Positions 15,862 to 23,002 of a DNA stretch of 37,101 nt are shown here, piece after piece. Source of the DNA: Pseudomonas turukhanskensis (GTDB lineage Bacteria > Pseudomonadota > Gammaproteobacteria > Pseudomonadales > Pseudomonadaceae). The notes below the pieces were generated by a model, which was not told the DNA's origin, ran no database searches, and was given only the letters and a program-made list of their open reading frames with translations. Each line of letters begins with the position of its first letter. The stretch's first letter is position 1. The stretch is from positions 1 through 37,101 of the forward strand of contig NZ_BSFN01000031.1 of the NCBI RefSeq assembly GCF_027922365.1, read 5' to 3'. Position numbers and translations under genes: made by a program.

Positions 15862-17013
15862 ATGAACCACGTGTCGAGAAGGAATCTGTTGAAGATGATG
15901 GGCGTGGGTGCCGGCGCCATGGCCCTGGGCGGTGGTTCGCTTCTGGCCAGCTCCAGTGCGTTCGCAGCGCGAAACAAGGAACTGAATATCCTCTGCTGGG
16001 AAGGCTACAACTCGGCCCAGGTGCTGGACCCGTTTCGCAGCATGACCGGTGCCACGGTCAAGGCCGAAAGCCTCACCAATGACCCGACCATGATCAATCG
16101 CCTGCGCGGCGGCGAAACCAGCGTGTGGGACCTGATCAACGTCAACAACCCCTGGGCGCGCAAAGTGATGGCGCCGGCCGGGCTGATCAAGCCGTTGCCG
16201 CGCGCCGAGTTCGACCATTACTTCGACGCCATGCTGCCGGACTTCAAAGCGCCCTATAAATGGGCCATGAGTGAAGATGGCAAGGACCTCTTGGGCATGG
16301 CCCAACGTTTTGGCCCGTTCAACTATGTGGTCAACACCAAGAAAATCAGCCGCGCCACCGCCGAAGACACCGGCTGGGACCTGTTCAACGACCCGGCGCT
16401 GGCCGGCAAATACGGCATTCAGGAGTCCGATGACTGGAACGTGTTCGACATCTTCCTGATCGCCGGCATCAACCCGTTTGTGGTGCACACGCCAGCCGAG
16501 ATGGAGAAGTTCCAGCAGACCGCTATCAAGGTATTCAAGGGCGCGAAAATGGTCAGCGATGTTGCCAGCCTCAACCAGGCCATGGTCGCCGGCGAAATCG
16601 ATCTGTACCTCACCGGCGGCACATATACCGTCTCGCCCGCCCGCGCCGATGGCTACCCGGAAATGCGCGGCATCACGCCGCTGCGTGGCCCGGTGGATGG
16701 AAAAGGCGGGGTGTCGTGGATCGAGATCACCTCGGTGGTAAACAACCCGGCTATCTCGCCGCTGGCGACCGACTTTCTCAAGTACGTGCAAAAGCCCGAT
16801 GTCGCCCACACGGTGGCGTTCGCCGAGGGAACGTTCAACCCGGTTACCCAGATGGGCAACCCCGAGTGCTTCAAGCTCTTTACCAAGGAAGAGCTGGACA
16901 TCATCCAGTGGGACAGCCTGGCAGAAGAGATGAGCCGCTGCGTGGAATACGACATCGTGCCCGAGTACGCCGCCGCGCTGGACATGATCACAGCAGCCAA
17001 ACGCATGCGCTAA
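15862..17013 (+). CDS. periplasmic substrate-binding protein of polyamine-type ABC importer (Tat signal)
   Basis: A 383-residue PotD/PotF-like extracellular solute-binding protein. It begins with a twin-arginine signal: VSRRNLLK, then a glycine/alanine-rich hydrophobic stretch and a probable cleavage after SSSAFA. Tat export implies that the protein folds before crossing the membrane. The mature part starts ELNILCWEGYNS, the pattern typical of the spermidine/putrescine binding family. The ATG at 15862 follows GGAGG 8 nt upstream; an upstream GTG at 15817 would bury the Tat motif inside a longer leader. It is first in a four-gene importer operon. The substrate is probably a cationic amine or hydroxyamine, judging by family and neighbours. 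Confidence 0.88.
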   Translation: MNHVSRRNLLKMMGVGAGAMALGGGSLLASSSAFAARNKELNILCWEGYNSAQVLDPFRSMTGATVKAESLTNDPTMINRLRGGETSVWDLINVNNPWARKVMAPAGLIKPLPRAEFDHYFDAMLPDFKAPYKWAMSEDGKDLLGMAQRFGPFNYVVNTKKISRATAEDTGWDLFNDPALAGKYGIQESDDWNVFDIFLIAGINPFVVHTPAEMEKFQQTAIKVFKGAKMVSDVASLNQAMVAGEIDLYLTGGTYTVSPARADGYPEMRGITPLRGPVDGKGGVSWIEITSVVNNPAISPLATDFLKYVQKPDVAHTVAFAEGTFNPVTQMGNPECFKLFTKEELDIIQWDSLAEEMSRCVEYDIVPEYAAALDMITAAKRMR

Positions 17014-17051
17014 GGCGGTGTGGGACATGGAATCTTGAACAAGGCACACAT

Positions 17052-18152
17052 ATGAGCAGTTCAGAGAGTGCGGTTGCTGCGAAGGCGCCATTGCCGATTT
17101 TGCAGTTGGTGGATGTGTACAAACGGTTCAACGACTTCAATGCAGTCAGTGGCATTTCGCTGAATATTCTCGATGGTGAATTCCTGACCGTGGTAGGCCC
17201 TTCCGGGTCGGGCAAAACCACCTTGCTGCGCATGCTCGCTGGCATGGAAGCACCAAGTGACGGCAACATCACGTTGCGCGGTGAGTTGATCAACAACGTG
17301 CCGGCCAAGGAGCGCCCGACCTGTCTGGTGTTCCAGTCGCTGGCACTGTTTCCGCACAAGACGGTGGGCGAAAACATCGAGTTTCCGCTCAAGGTCAAAA
17401 ACATTCCGCCGGCCCAGCGCAAGGCGCGTGCGCTGGAGCTGCTGCAGATGCTGCGCCTGCCGGAAAGCTATTACGCCAAGAACGTGATGAAGTGCTCCGG
17501 CGGCGAGAAGCAGCGGGTGGCCCTGGCGCGTGCGTTTGCCTATGACCCGGATGTGTTGCTGTTCGACGAGCCGCTGTCGGCGCTCGATTACAAGCTTAAA
17601 AAGGTGCTGGAAAAAGAGCTGAAAGACCTGCACCGCCAGAGCGGCAAAACCTTTGTGTACATCACCCATTCGCTTGAAGAAGCGATGGTGATGTCCGATC
17701 GCATTGCCGTGATGCGCGCCGGCAAGATCGTGCAGATCGGCACTCCGGAAACCATTTATGCCAACCCGGAAGATGAGTTCGTCGCCGAGTTTTTTGGCGA
17801 GGTAAACAAGTTTTCCGTCAGCCTGAATGAGGAGTGGGGCTGGTTCAGCCAGGACACCGAAAGCAGCCTGACTTTGCGCCTGCCCACCGACTGGCCGGGT
17901 AGCGAGCAGGCCACGGTGATTGTGCGTCCGGAATATATGCGCTTTGCGACCTCGGCCCATGAGTTCGACAACGTTATCAGCGGCACGGTGTTCAACGAGT
18001 ACTCGCTGGGCTCGCGCATCCAGTACCAGGTGCGCTGTGGCAACAAAAGTGTCTTGGTGGAAATACCCCGCACCCTGGCCCGCAATGCGGCGCCCGATGA
18101 GCAGGTGATGATTGGCTGGAATGCGGCTGATGCCTTTGTGGCGGAGGCTTGA
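17052..18152 (+). CDS. polyamine-type ABC importer ATP-binding protein (PotA-like)
   Basis: This 366-residue ATPase of the CUT1/MOI type has Walker A GPSGSGKTT, the Q-loop VFQSLALFPH, the signature CSGGEKQRVALARA, Walker B VLLFDEPLSALD and the switch histidine in YITHSLEEAM. A C-terminal TOBE-like domain of about 120 residues follows. It is predicted to sit on the cytosolic face and power the two permeases encoded next. The ATG at 17052 follows AAGG; longer in-frame readings overlap the binding-protein gene and are excluded. The first permease starts 3 nt after its stop. Confidence 0.93.
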   Translation: MSSSESAVAAKAPLPILQLVDVYKRFNDFNAVSGISLNILDGEFLTVVGPSGSGKTTLLRMLAGMEAPSDGNITLRGELINNVPAKERPTCLVFQSLALFPHKTVGENIEFPLKVKNIPPAQRKARALELLQMLRLPESYYAKNVMKCSGGEKQRVALARAFAYDPDVLLFDEPLSALDYKLKKVLEKELKDLHRQSGKTFVYITHSLEEAMVMSDRIAVMRAGKIVQIGTPETIYANPEDEFVAEFFGEVNKFSVSLNEEWGWFSQDTESSLTLRLPTDWPGSEQATVIVRPEYMRFATSAHEFDNVISGTVFNEYSLGSRIQYQVRCGNKSVLVEIPRTLARNAAPDEQVMIGWNAADAFVAEA

Positions 18153-18154
18153 GC

Positions 18155-19012
18155 ATGGCCAGGTTGCAGGTGTCCAGCGGGCTGCGCTATGCCAGCCCGG
18201 TGCTGATTTTTCTTCTGCTGGGCTTTCTCGCGCCACTGGTGACGGTGGTGGCCTATTCCTTCGCGTCGCCGAAAAGCTTCGAGGTGTTTACCTCATTTAC
18301 CCTGGCCAATTTTTCCGCGGTGTTTGATACGACTAACAGTGTGTGGACATCTTTCGTCTGGTCGCTGGGGTTGGCGGCAGTCTGCACGGTGTTGCTGGCC
18401 ATTATCGCGTACCCCATTGCCTATGGACTGAACCACGCCTTTGGCCGCTACGCCTCGTTGGTCAGCGTGTTGTTCGTGTTTCCGCTGTTCGTCTCGGAGA
18501 ACGTGCGCCTGTATGGCTGGGTGCAGTTTTTTATCAAGAACGGGGTGGTCGACGGGGTGCTTAACAGCCTTGGTTGGGGGCCGGCGCCGGAGGTGTTGTA
18601 CAGCCCGGGCATTACCCTGTTCGGCATGGTGTACACCTACCTGCCGTTTATGTTGTTTCCCATGACGCTCGGGCTGTCGATGGTGCCGCAAGACCTGGTG
18701 GATGCGGCGGCGGACTTGGGCGGCGGGCGGCTGATGGTGTGGCGCGAAATCGAATTGCCGCTGGCGATGCCGGGCATTCTGATCGGCATGTTGCTGACCT
18801 CTGTGTTGGCTGTCGGCGCGGTGGCCGAGGCGAAAATTCTGGGCGGGCAATCGGTGATTACTGTGGTGCACGACATTGAGATCGCCTTTACCTATGCCCA
18901 GGACTGGCCACTGGGTGCGGCCCTGGCGGTGTTGCTGGTGCTGATCATTGGCGGGCTGACGTTGGCCGTGCTGTCCAGGCTGGACCTCGACCGTGTGCTG
19001 GGGAGACGCTGA
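18155..19012 (+). CDS. polyamine-type ABC importer permease 1 (PotB-like)
   Basis: A 285-residue inner-membrane permease with six or so helices and the EAA-type coupling loop DAAADLGGGRLMVWREIELPLAMPG. The sequence VSVLFVFPLFVSENVRLYGW is typical of PotB-like subunits. GGAGG at 18143-18147 lies 7 nt before the ATG at 18155; a TTG at 18149 is less likely. It is in a gene pair with the second permease, separated by 1 nt. Confidence 0.92.
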   Translation: MARLQVSSGLRYASPVLIFLLLGFLAPLVTVVAYSFASPKSFEVFTSFTLANFSAVFDTTNSVWTSFVWSLGLAAVCTVLLAIIAYPIAYGLNHAFGRYASLVSVLFVFPLFVSENVRLYGWVQFFIKNGVVDGVLNSLGWGPAPEVLYSPGITLFGMVYTYLPFMLFPMTLGLSMVPQDLVDAAADLGGGRLMVWREIELPLAMPGILIGMLLTSVLAVGAVAEAKILGGQSVITVVHDIEIAFTYAQDWPLGAALAVLLVLIIGGLTLAVLSRLDLDRVLGRR

Positions 19013-19013
19013 A

Positions 19014-19817
19014 ATGCGTAGTCAGGCAAAAATTCGCGCGGAGTTTTTTGTCCGTTGCTGGGCAGGCTTCGTGCTGCTGTTTATCTACCTGCCGATTGTG
19101 TGCAGCGCCTTGGCCGGGTTGTCGAAAAGCCGCTACTTCATCTTTCCGGTGCGGCAGTTTTCCCTGGAATGGTGGAAGCGCACAGTGGCCTCGTTTGAGG
19201 TGCAGACGCTGGTACAGAACTCCCTTACCGTGGCCTTGCTGGTGACCTTTATTTCTGTGGTGCTGGCGTTTTTCGGTGCCCTGGCATTCGCCCGCTACGA
19301 CTGGCGTGGACGGCAGCTGTATCAAAAGCTGTTGCTGCTGCCGATCTTCTTTCCCCAGGCGGTGCTCGGGTTGGCGCTGCTGCTGTGGATGAATGCGCTG
19401 GGCATCACGCCGAGCTGGCGTACGGCGGTGGTCGCGCACCTGGTGTGGATTGTGCCGGTGGTGACGCTGGTGATCGCCATCCAGGTGTACAGCTACGACG
19501 CCCAGTTGGAAGAGGCCGCGGTGGATCTGGGTGCAGGGCGTTTGTTTATCTTCAAGGAAATTACGCTGCCGCTGTTGTGGCCAGGGATCTGGTCGGGCGC
19601 GCTGTTTGCCTTTCTGCTGTCGTGGGGCAACTTTCCGTTGTCGCTGTATACCGCCGGCGCCGATTCCACTGTGCCCAAGTGGCTGTATTCGAAGATGGTG
19701 GCCGGTTATACGCCGATGGTGCCGGCTCTGGGCACCATGAGTACGTTGAGCGCGGCCGGCTTTCTCCTGCTGGGCGGGGCGGTCATCGCCTTTATCCGGC
19801 GGCGACGCGAGAAGTAG
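19014..19817 (+). CDS. polyamine-type ABC importer permease 2 (PotC-like)
   Basis: A 267-residue permease with about six helices, the typical LLFIYLPIVCSALAGLSKS first helix, and the EAA loop EAAVDLGAGRLFIFKEITLPLLWPG. It ends in a basic tail (RRRREK). GGGGAG lies about 8 nt upstream of the ATG at 19014. It pairs with permease 1 to form the channel of the importer. It is the last gene of the operon, and a clear hairpin terminator follows 15 nt after its stop. Confidence 0.92.
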   Translation: MRSQAKIRAEFFVRCWAGFVLLFIYLPIVCSALAGLSKSRYFIFPVRQFSLEWWKRTVASFEVQTLVQNSLTVALLVTFISVVLAFFGALAFARYDWRGRQLYQKLLLLPIFFPQAVLGLALLLWMNALGITPSWRTAVVAHLVWIVPVVTLVIAIQVYSYDAQLEEAAVDLGAGRLFIFKEITLPLLWPGIWSGALFAFLLSWGNFPLSLYTAGADSTVPKWLYSKMVAGYTPMVPALGTMSTLSAAGFLLLGGAVIAFIRRRREK

Positions 19818-19832
19818 CGACCACGCACTGTT

Positions 19833-19882
19833 GTCGCTGGCTTGTAGGGTGTAAGGAAAAAGCCAGCGACGATGCGTTTTTT
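19833..19882 (+). terminator. terminator of the polyamine-type importer operon
   Basis: An 11-bp perfect stem (GTCGCTGGCTT at 19833-19843, AAGCCAGCGAC at 19860-19870) has a 16-nt loop and is followed by GATGCGTTTTTT. The loop contains GTAGGGTGTA, which resembles the outer end of the family A repeats. Confidence 0.75.
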
Positions 19883-20163
19883 ACGGGGGGCTCAGAGAGC
19901 CTTTATCCACAGGCCGGTCAGCCTGTTCCGCCATCTTGATGCCGATCTTTCTCCACATTTCCCACGAGCCCATGCCAGGTCCGCACATGCCTGGTTTTTT
20001 CAGGCTTTCGACTCGTACGTCTGCCGGCAGAAAAGCCTTTTACACTTAGGAACTTATCGCGTTTTCGTGGTTCGTATCCCCCGTAGCCAGTGATCCCGGC
20101 GGCCTGCTAAGCTCGCAGCTTCACTCGATTGCCCTCTGATTAGCGCACGAACAAGGAAATAGC
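19883..20163. other. non-coding region before the FKBP gene
   Basis: No gene was found. It contains one perfect DnaA-box match, TTATCCACA, at 19903-19911, and a CAGGT..GCCTGG-rich stretch around 19975-19993 that could form small hairpins (CATGCCAGGTCCGCACATG). The promoter for the FKBP gene should lie within the last 100 nt, but I could not assign the boxes. Confidence 0.4.
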
Positions 20164-20898
20164 ATGAGACAACATCGTTTAGCGGCGGCAGTGGCCCTGG
20201 TTGGCCTGGTGCTCGCGGGCTGCGATTCGCAGACCAGCGTGGAGCTCAAAACCCCCGCACAAAAAGCCTCCTATGGTATCGGCTTGAACATGGGTAAGAG
20301 CCTGGCTCAAGAAGGCATGGATGATCTCGATTCCAAAGCTGTTGCTCAGGGCATCGAAGACGCTATTGGCAAGAAAGACCAGAAGCTGAAAGACGAAGAG
20401 TTGATGGAAGCCTTTGCCGCGCTGCAAAAGCGTGCTGAAGAGCGCACCGCCAAGCTCGCTGAAGAATCGGCTGCAGCTGGCAAGAAATTCCTCGAAGACA
20501 ACAAGAAGCGCGAAGGTGTAGTGACCACCGCTTCGGGTCTGCAATACGAAGTCGTCACCAAGGCCGAGGGCGCGCAGCCTAAAGCCACCGACGTAGTGAC
20601 CGTTCACTACGAAGGCAAGCTGACTGATGGCACCGTGTTCGACAGCTCCATCAAACGTAACGAGCCGGTTGACCTGCCCGTTAGCGGCGTGATTCCAGGC
20701 TGGGTTGAAGCCCTGCAACTGATGCACGTTGGCGAGAAGATCAAACTCTACATCCCGAGCGAACTGGCTTACGGCGCTCAGAGCCCGAGCCCGACCATTC
20801 CGGCCAATTCGGTACTGGTTTTCGACCTGCAACTGCTGGCGATCAAAGATCCGGCCGCTGCTGCAGCGCCGGAAGCCGAGCCTGCACCGGCTCAGTAA
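20164..20898 (+). CDS. FKBP-type peptidyl-prolyl isomerase, lipoprotein
   Basis: This 244-residue lipoprotein has lipobox LVLAGC with Cys20. Residues about 28-120 form the helical FKBP_N dimerisation domain (QKASYGIGLNMGKSLAQEG, then a charged helix). Residues about 125-228 form the FKBP domain (GLQYEVV, VTVHYEGKLTDGTVFDSS, VIPGWVEALQLMHVGEKIKLYIP, LAYG). It is Mip/FkpA-like and should catalyse proline isomerisation and act as a chaperone in the periplasm. Asp follows the lipid-bearing cysteine. In enterobacteria that favours inner-membrane retention, but Pseudomonas uses different sorting positions. AAGGAAATAGC precedes the ATG. A strong terminator follows. Confidence 0.93.
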   Translation: MRQHRLAAAVALVGLVLAGCDSQTSVELKTPAQKASYGIGLNMGKSLAQEGMDDLDSKAVAQGIEDAIGKKDQKLKDEELMEAFAALQKRAEERTAKLAEESAAAGKKFLEDNKKREGVVTTASGLQYEVVTKAEGAQPKATDVVTVHYEGKLTDGTVFDSSIKRNEPVDLPVSGVIPGWVEALQLMHVGEKIKLYIPSELAYGAQSPSPTIPANSVLVFDLQLLAIKDPAAAAAPEAEPAPAQ

Positions 20899-20915
20899 CT
20901 CCTTTGGTTGTACCG

Positions 20916-20948
20916 CAACGCCCCGTCTCGACGGGGCGTTGTCGTTTT
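20916..20948 (+). terminator. terminator of the FKBP gene
   Basis: An 11-bp perfect stem (CAACGCCCCGT, loop CTCG, ACGGGGCGTTG) is followed by TCGTTTTC, 18 nt after the FKBP stop. Confidence 0.85.
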
Positions 20949-21263
20949 CGGGCATTGGGTTGGCAAAACAACGAACCACGGGTTGACTGGCGGGTCTCAA
21001 ACAAGCATGGGTGTTACGGTTATGCACATTTCGCGAACAACTCGCATTGAGGGCAGGTGACACCTTAGTACCAATTCCATATTTTTAATAACTAACTGAT
21101 TTTGTTTGTTTTTTTGCGCTGATTAAAAAATGCCCGATCTGTGGCAAACCCCCATGGCGCGGGCTTTTGCTTTAGTGGTCGGCATGTTGTTCACAAGGTT
21201 ATCCACAGGTTCGGTGGATAACCCAGCCAGCCCAGCAAGCATGCGGGCTGAGGAGGTGTGTTG
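20949..21263. other. non-coding region with DnaA-box inverted pair
   Basis: No gene was found. An AT-rich stretch spans about 21075-21130. A perfect 10-bp inverted repeat GGTTATCCAC (21197-21206) and GTGGATAACC (21214-21223) contains one exact DnaA box (TTATCCACA, 21199-21207) and a second with one mismatch on the other strand. TGTTCACAA just left of it is a weaker relative. This lies 40-65 nt upstream of the DUF1232 gene start. Confidence 0.55.
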
Positions 21264-21713
21264 ATGAAAACTCCATGGAATTTCGCCCGTTACCTGCCCA
21301 TTGCTCAGCGCTTTATTGTGCGCGGCAGGTTGCCGGCGCTGCTGCTGGCTGTGACGCGTAAAAGCGCGTCCCAGGGCGGCCGTCTGGGTACGCTCAAGGC
21401 GGAACTGCGAGTGTTACTGGCACTGTGTATGGCATGGTGGCGGGGCGAATACCGGGGCATCAGCTCTCAGGCGTTGCTCTCGGTGGTGGCAGCGCTTTTG
21501 TATTTTCTCTCGCCCATCGATGCCATTCCCGATGCGTTGCTGGGCGTGGGGTTTGTCGATGACATCGCGGTGCTCGGCTGGCTGCTGCGCACCTGGAGTG
21601 GGGAGCTGGATGAGTTCCGCGCCTGGCTGGCAGCGCGCACGCCGGCACAGCAGGAAGAGCTTCTGAAGTTGCCATCATCGGTGCAATCTGAAAAAGGCAA
21701 AACGCCAGTGTAA
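21264..21713 (+). CDS. YkvA family DUF1232 membrane protein
   Basis: A 149-residue protein with the DUF1232 core LSVVAALLYFLSPIDAIPDALLGVGFVDDIAVLGWLLRTW in its second half. The family mark is the SPIDxIPD turn between two hydrophobic segments. The function of the family is not established. AGGAGG at 21251-21256 lies 7 nt before the ATG at 21264; GTG and TTG codons immediately upstream are alternatives. The basic N-terminus (RGRLPALLLAVTRKSAS) is consistent with membrane association. It appears to be monocistronic, with a DnaA-box pair in its leader. Confidence 0.85.
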   Translation: MKTPWNFARYLPIAQRFIVRGRLPALLLAVTRKSASQGGRLGTLKAELRVLLALCMAWWRGEYRGISSQALLSVVAALLYFLSPIDAIPDALLGVGFVDDIAVLGWLLRTWSGELDEFRAWLAARTPAQQEELLKLPSSVQSEKGKTPV

Positions 21714-21832
21714 CGACGCTGAAAAACTTGCCTGTCGCATCACGCCCCGTTCCGGTTTTGGCCTGTTAAGATGCGCGCTAACAAGGAAAGTGCTGACGCA
21801 GTCGGCACTGCTTTTCCATGGGGTAAGCGGTG

Positions 21833-22168
21833 ATGGATGTGCAGGTAATCATGCGTGATGGCGAAGCCGAATATGCGGTGGTGCCATGGGCGGAATATCA
21901 AGCGTTGTTGCAGGCGGCAGGTCGTGCACCGGCGCCGGTTTCGGCGGTCAGCGCACCTGCGCCAGCGGCCCCGGCAGCGTCCAGCCTCAGTGAGGTGAAG
22001 AAGCTGCGCGAAGCCAAGGGCCTGGCGGTAGAAGAACTGGCCCGTACCGTGGGCATCAGCCCGCATTATCTGACCATGATCGAAAGCGGCGAGCGTGAGC
22101 CCGATTCGGCTATTCGCCGCGCCCTGGCCTGGAACCTGGGCGTCAGCAGTTGGGAGTCTGATACGTGA
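21833..22168 (+). CDS. XRE family helix-turn-helix protein
   Basis: A 111-residue protein in two parts joined by an Ala/Pro-rich linker (about 33-52). The C-terminal part is a Cro/CI-type HTH (LREAKGLAVEELARTVGISPHYLTMIESGEREPDSAIRRAL). The N-terminal part MDVQVIMRDGEAEYAVVPWAEYQALLQ resembles the short beta-alpha start seen in antitoxin-like and PHD-like regulators. No neighbouring gene is recognisably a toxin. The ATG at 21833 is preferred over the GTG at 21830. Its stop overlaps the GTG start of the next gene, so the two are coupled. Confidence 0.8.
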   Translation: MDVQVIMRDGEAEYAVVPWAEYQALLQAAGRAPAPVSAVSAPAPAAPAASSLSEVKKLREAKGLAVEELARTVGISPHYLTMIESGEREPDSAIRRALAWNLGVSSWESDT

Positions 22169-22530
22169 GCGTAAGCATTAGTCGCCATCATTGGCAGGCG
22201 CTCTTGGGCGAGTTGGCGCAAGCGCGGCGACAGCGTCATCTGCTGACCTACCGCGCCCTGATCGAACGCCTGGAATTACCCACCCCCGCCATGCAAACCC
22301 TCACCGCTGCTCTGGAGCACCTCGCGGCGCTGGATGCTCGTGCCGAGTACCCACTGCGCAGTTCACTGGTAATCAGTCAGGGCGCCAGTCGTTTGCCGCG
22401 CACCGGTTTCTTCGAATGCGCCGTGCGCCTTGGCCGTTTCAGTGGCCCGAGCGACGGGGTGGCGGCCGCCTCCTGGCACGCCTCCGAAGTGGTACGCGTG
22501 TTCGAATACGACTACCCGGAAGAGGCCTGA
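22165..22530 (+). CDS. conserved hypothetical protein of unknown function
   Basis: I do not recognise a family for this 121-residue protein. It looks soluble, with an N-terminal helical part (HHWQALLGELAQARRQRHLLTYRALIERLEL) and a C-terminal part rich in small residues that ends in an acidic tail (VFEYDYPEEA). The GTG at 22165 overlaps the stop of the XRE gene (GTGA), and the next gene begins at the base after its own stop. This tight packing implies joint expression and perhaps physical association. LTYRALIERLELP recalls small helix-turn-helix-like proteins that act with MGMT-like or SOS genes, but that is only an impression. Confidence 0.7.
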   Translation: MSVSISRHHWQALLGELAQARRQRHLLTYRALIERLELPTPAMQTLTAALEHLAALDARAEYPLRSSLVISQGASRLPRTGFFECAVRLGRFSGPSDGVAAASWHASEVVRVFEYDYPEEA

Positions 22531-23001
22531 GTGGTCTACTGGCGCATCAAAGCCCGCCTGGGCTACGCCGTGGCCCGCCGCCTGTTGCGTTGGCCGGCGC
22601 TGGTAAAACAGCCCCGTGTATGGGCTTGGATGGAGGGCCAGTTCGCCCGCATGGCAGCCCTGGATGACGTTGCCGCACAAAGCTTCTACGGTCACCTGCT
22701 GCTGTTTCGCGGCCGTGGGTTTGGCGCCCGTGAAGAAGGCATTCGCCTGTTAGGCAAAGCCGCCGCAGCAGGTGATGCCAAGTCGGCGTATCAACTGGGC
22801 GTACTGAGCCTGGCTGGAGATACCCGTAATGCCCCGGACGGCATCGAAACGGCACGTTGGTGGACGCTGGCGGCCGATGCTGGCCATCCACTGGCCGCCC
22901 GCCGGCTCGCTGAGCTGTATGCCGAAGGGGAGCATGGTTTGGCGGCAGACGCCGAACTGGCCGAACGCTATTCGCGGCGTGCCACCGAGCTTGGGCTGTA
23001 A
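22531..23001 (+). CDS. Sel1-repeat (TPR-like) protein
   Basis: A 156-residue protein. The N-terminal basic, moderately hydrophobic segment (IKARLGYAVARRLLRWPALV) may associate with the membrane or act as a poor signal anchor. Sel1-like repeats follow: EEGIRLLGKAAAAGDAKSAYQLGVLSLAGD (about 70-100), GIETARWWTLAADAGHPLAARRLAELYAEG (about 106-136) and a partial third. Sel1 repeats are protein-interaction scaffolds. The GTG start abuts the upstream stop, making this the third gene of a coupled trio. It is convergent with the EAL-CBS-GGDEF gene, with a single base between the two stops. Confidence 0.8.
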   Translation: MVYWRIKARLGYAVARRLLRWPALVKQPRVWAWMEGQFARMAALDDVAAQSFYGHLLLFRGRGFGAREEGIRLLGKAAAAGDAKSAYQLGVLSLAGDTRNAPDGIETARWWTLAADAGHPLAARRLAELYAEGEHGLAADAELAERYSRRATELGL

Positions 23002-23002
23002 G

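Noticed and set aside
16716..18152. Longer 478-residue reading of the ATPase gene
   Set aside because: The extra N-terminus overlaps the binding-protein gene and has no family similarity. The ABC domain starts normally from ATG 17052.
15694..21101. 13-mer AATCAGTTAGTTA at 15694-15706 and its reverse complement at 21089-21101, as possible insertion edges
   Set aside because: In 37 kb many 13-mer matches on either strand are expected by chance, and both sites are in AT-rich stretches. The flanks do not extend convincingly and no mobile genes lie between.
21181..21230. Replication origin
   Set aside because: There are only two or three DnaA boxes, and no dnaA/dnaN/gyrB or partition genes nearby. 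This is insufficient for oriC or a plasmid origin.
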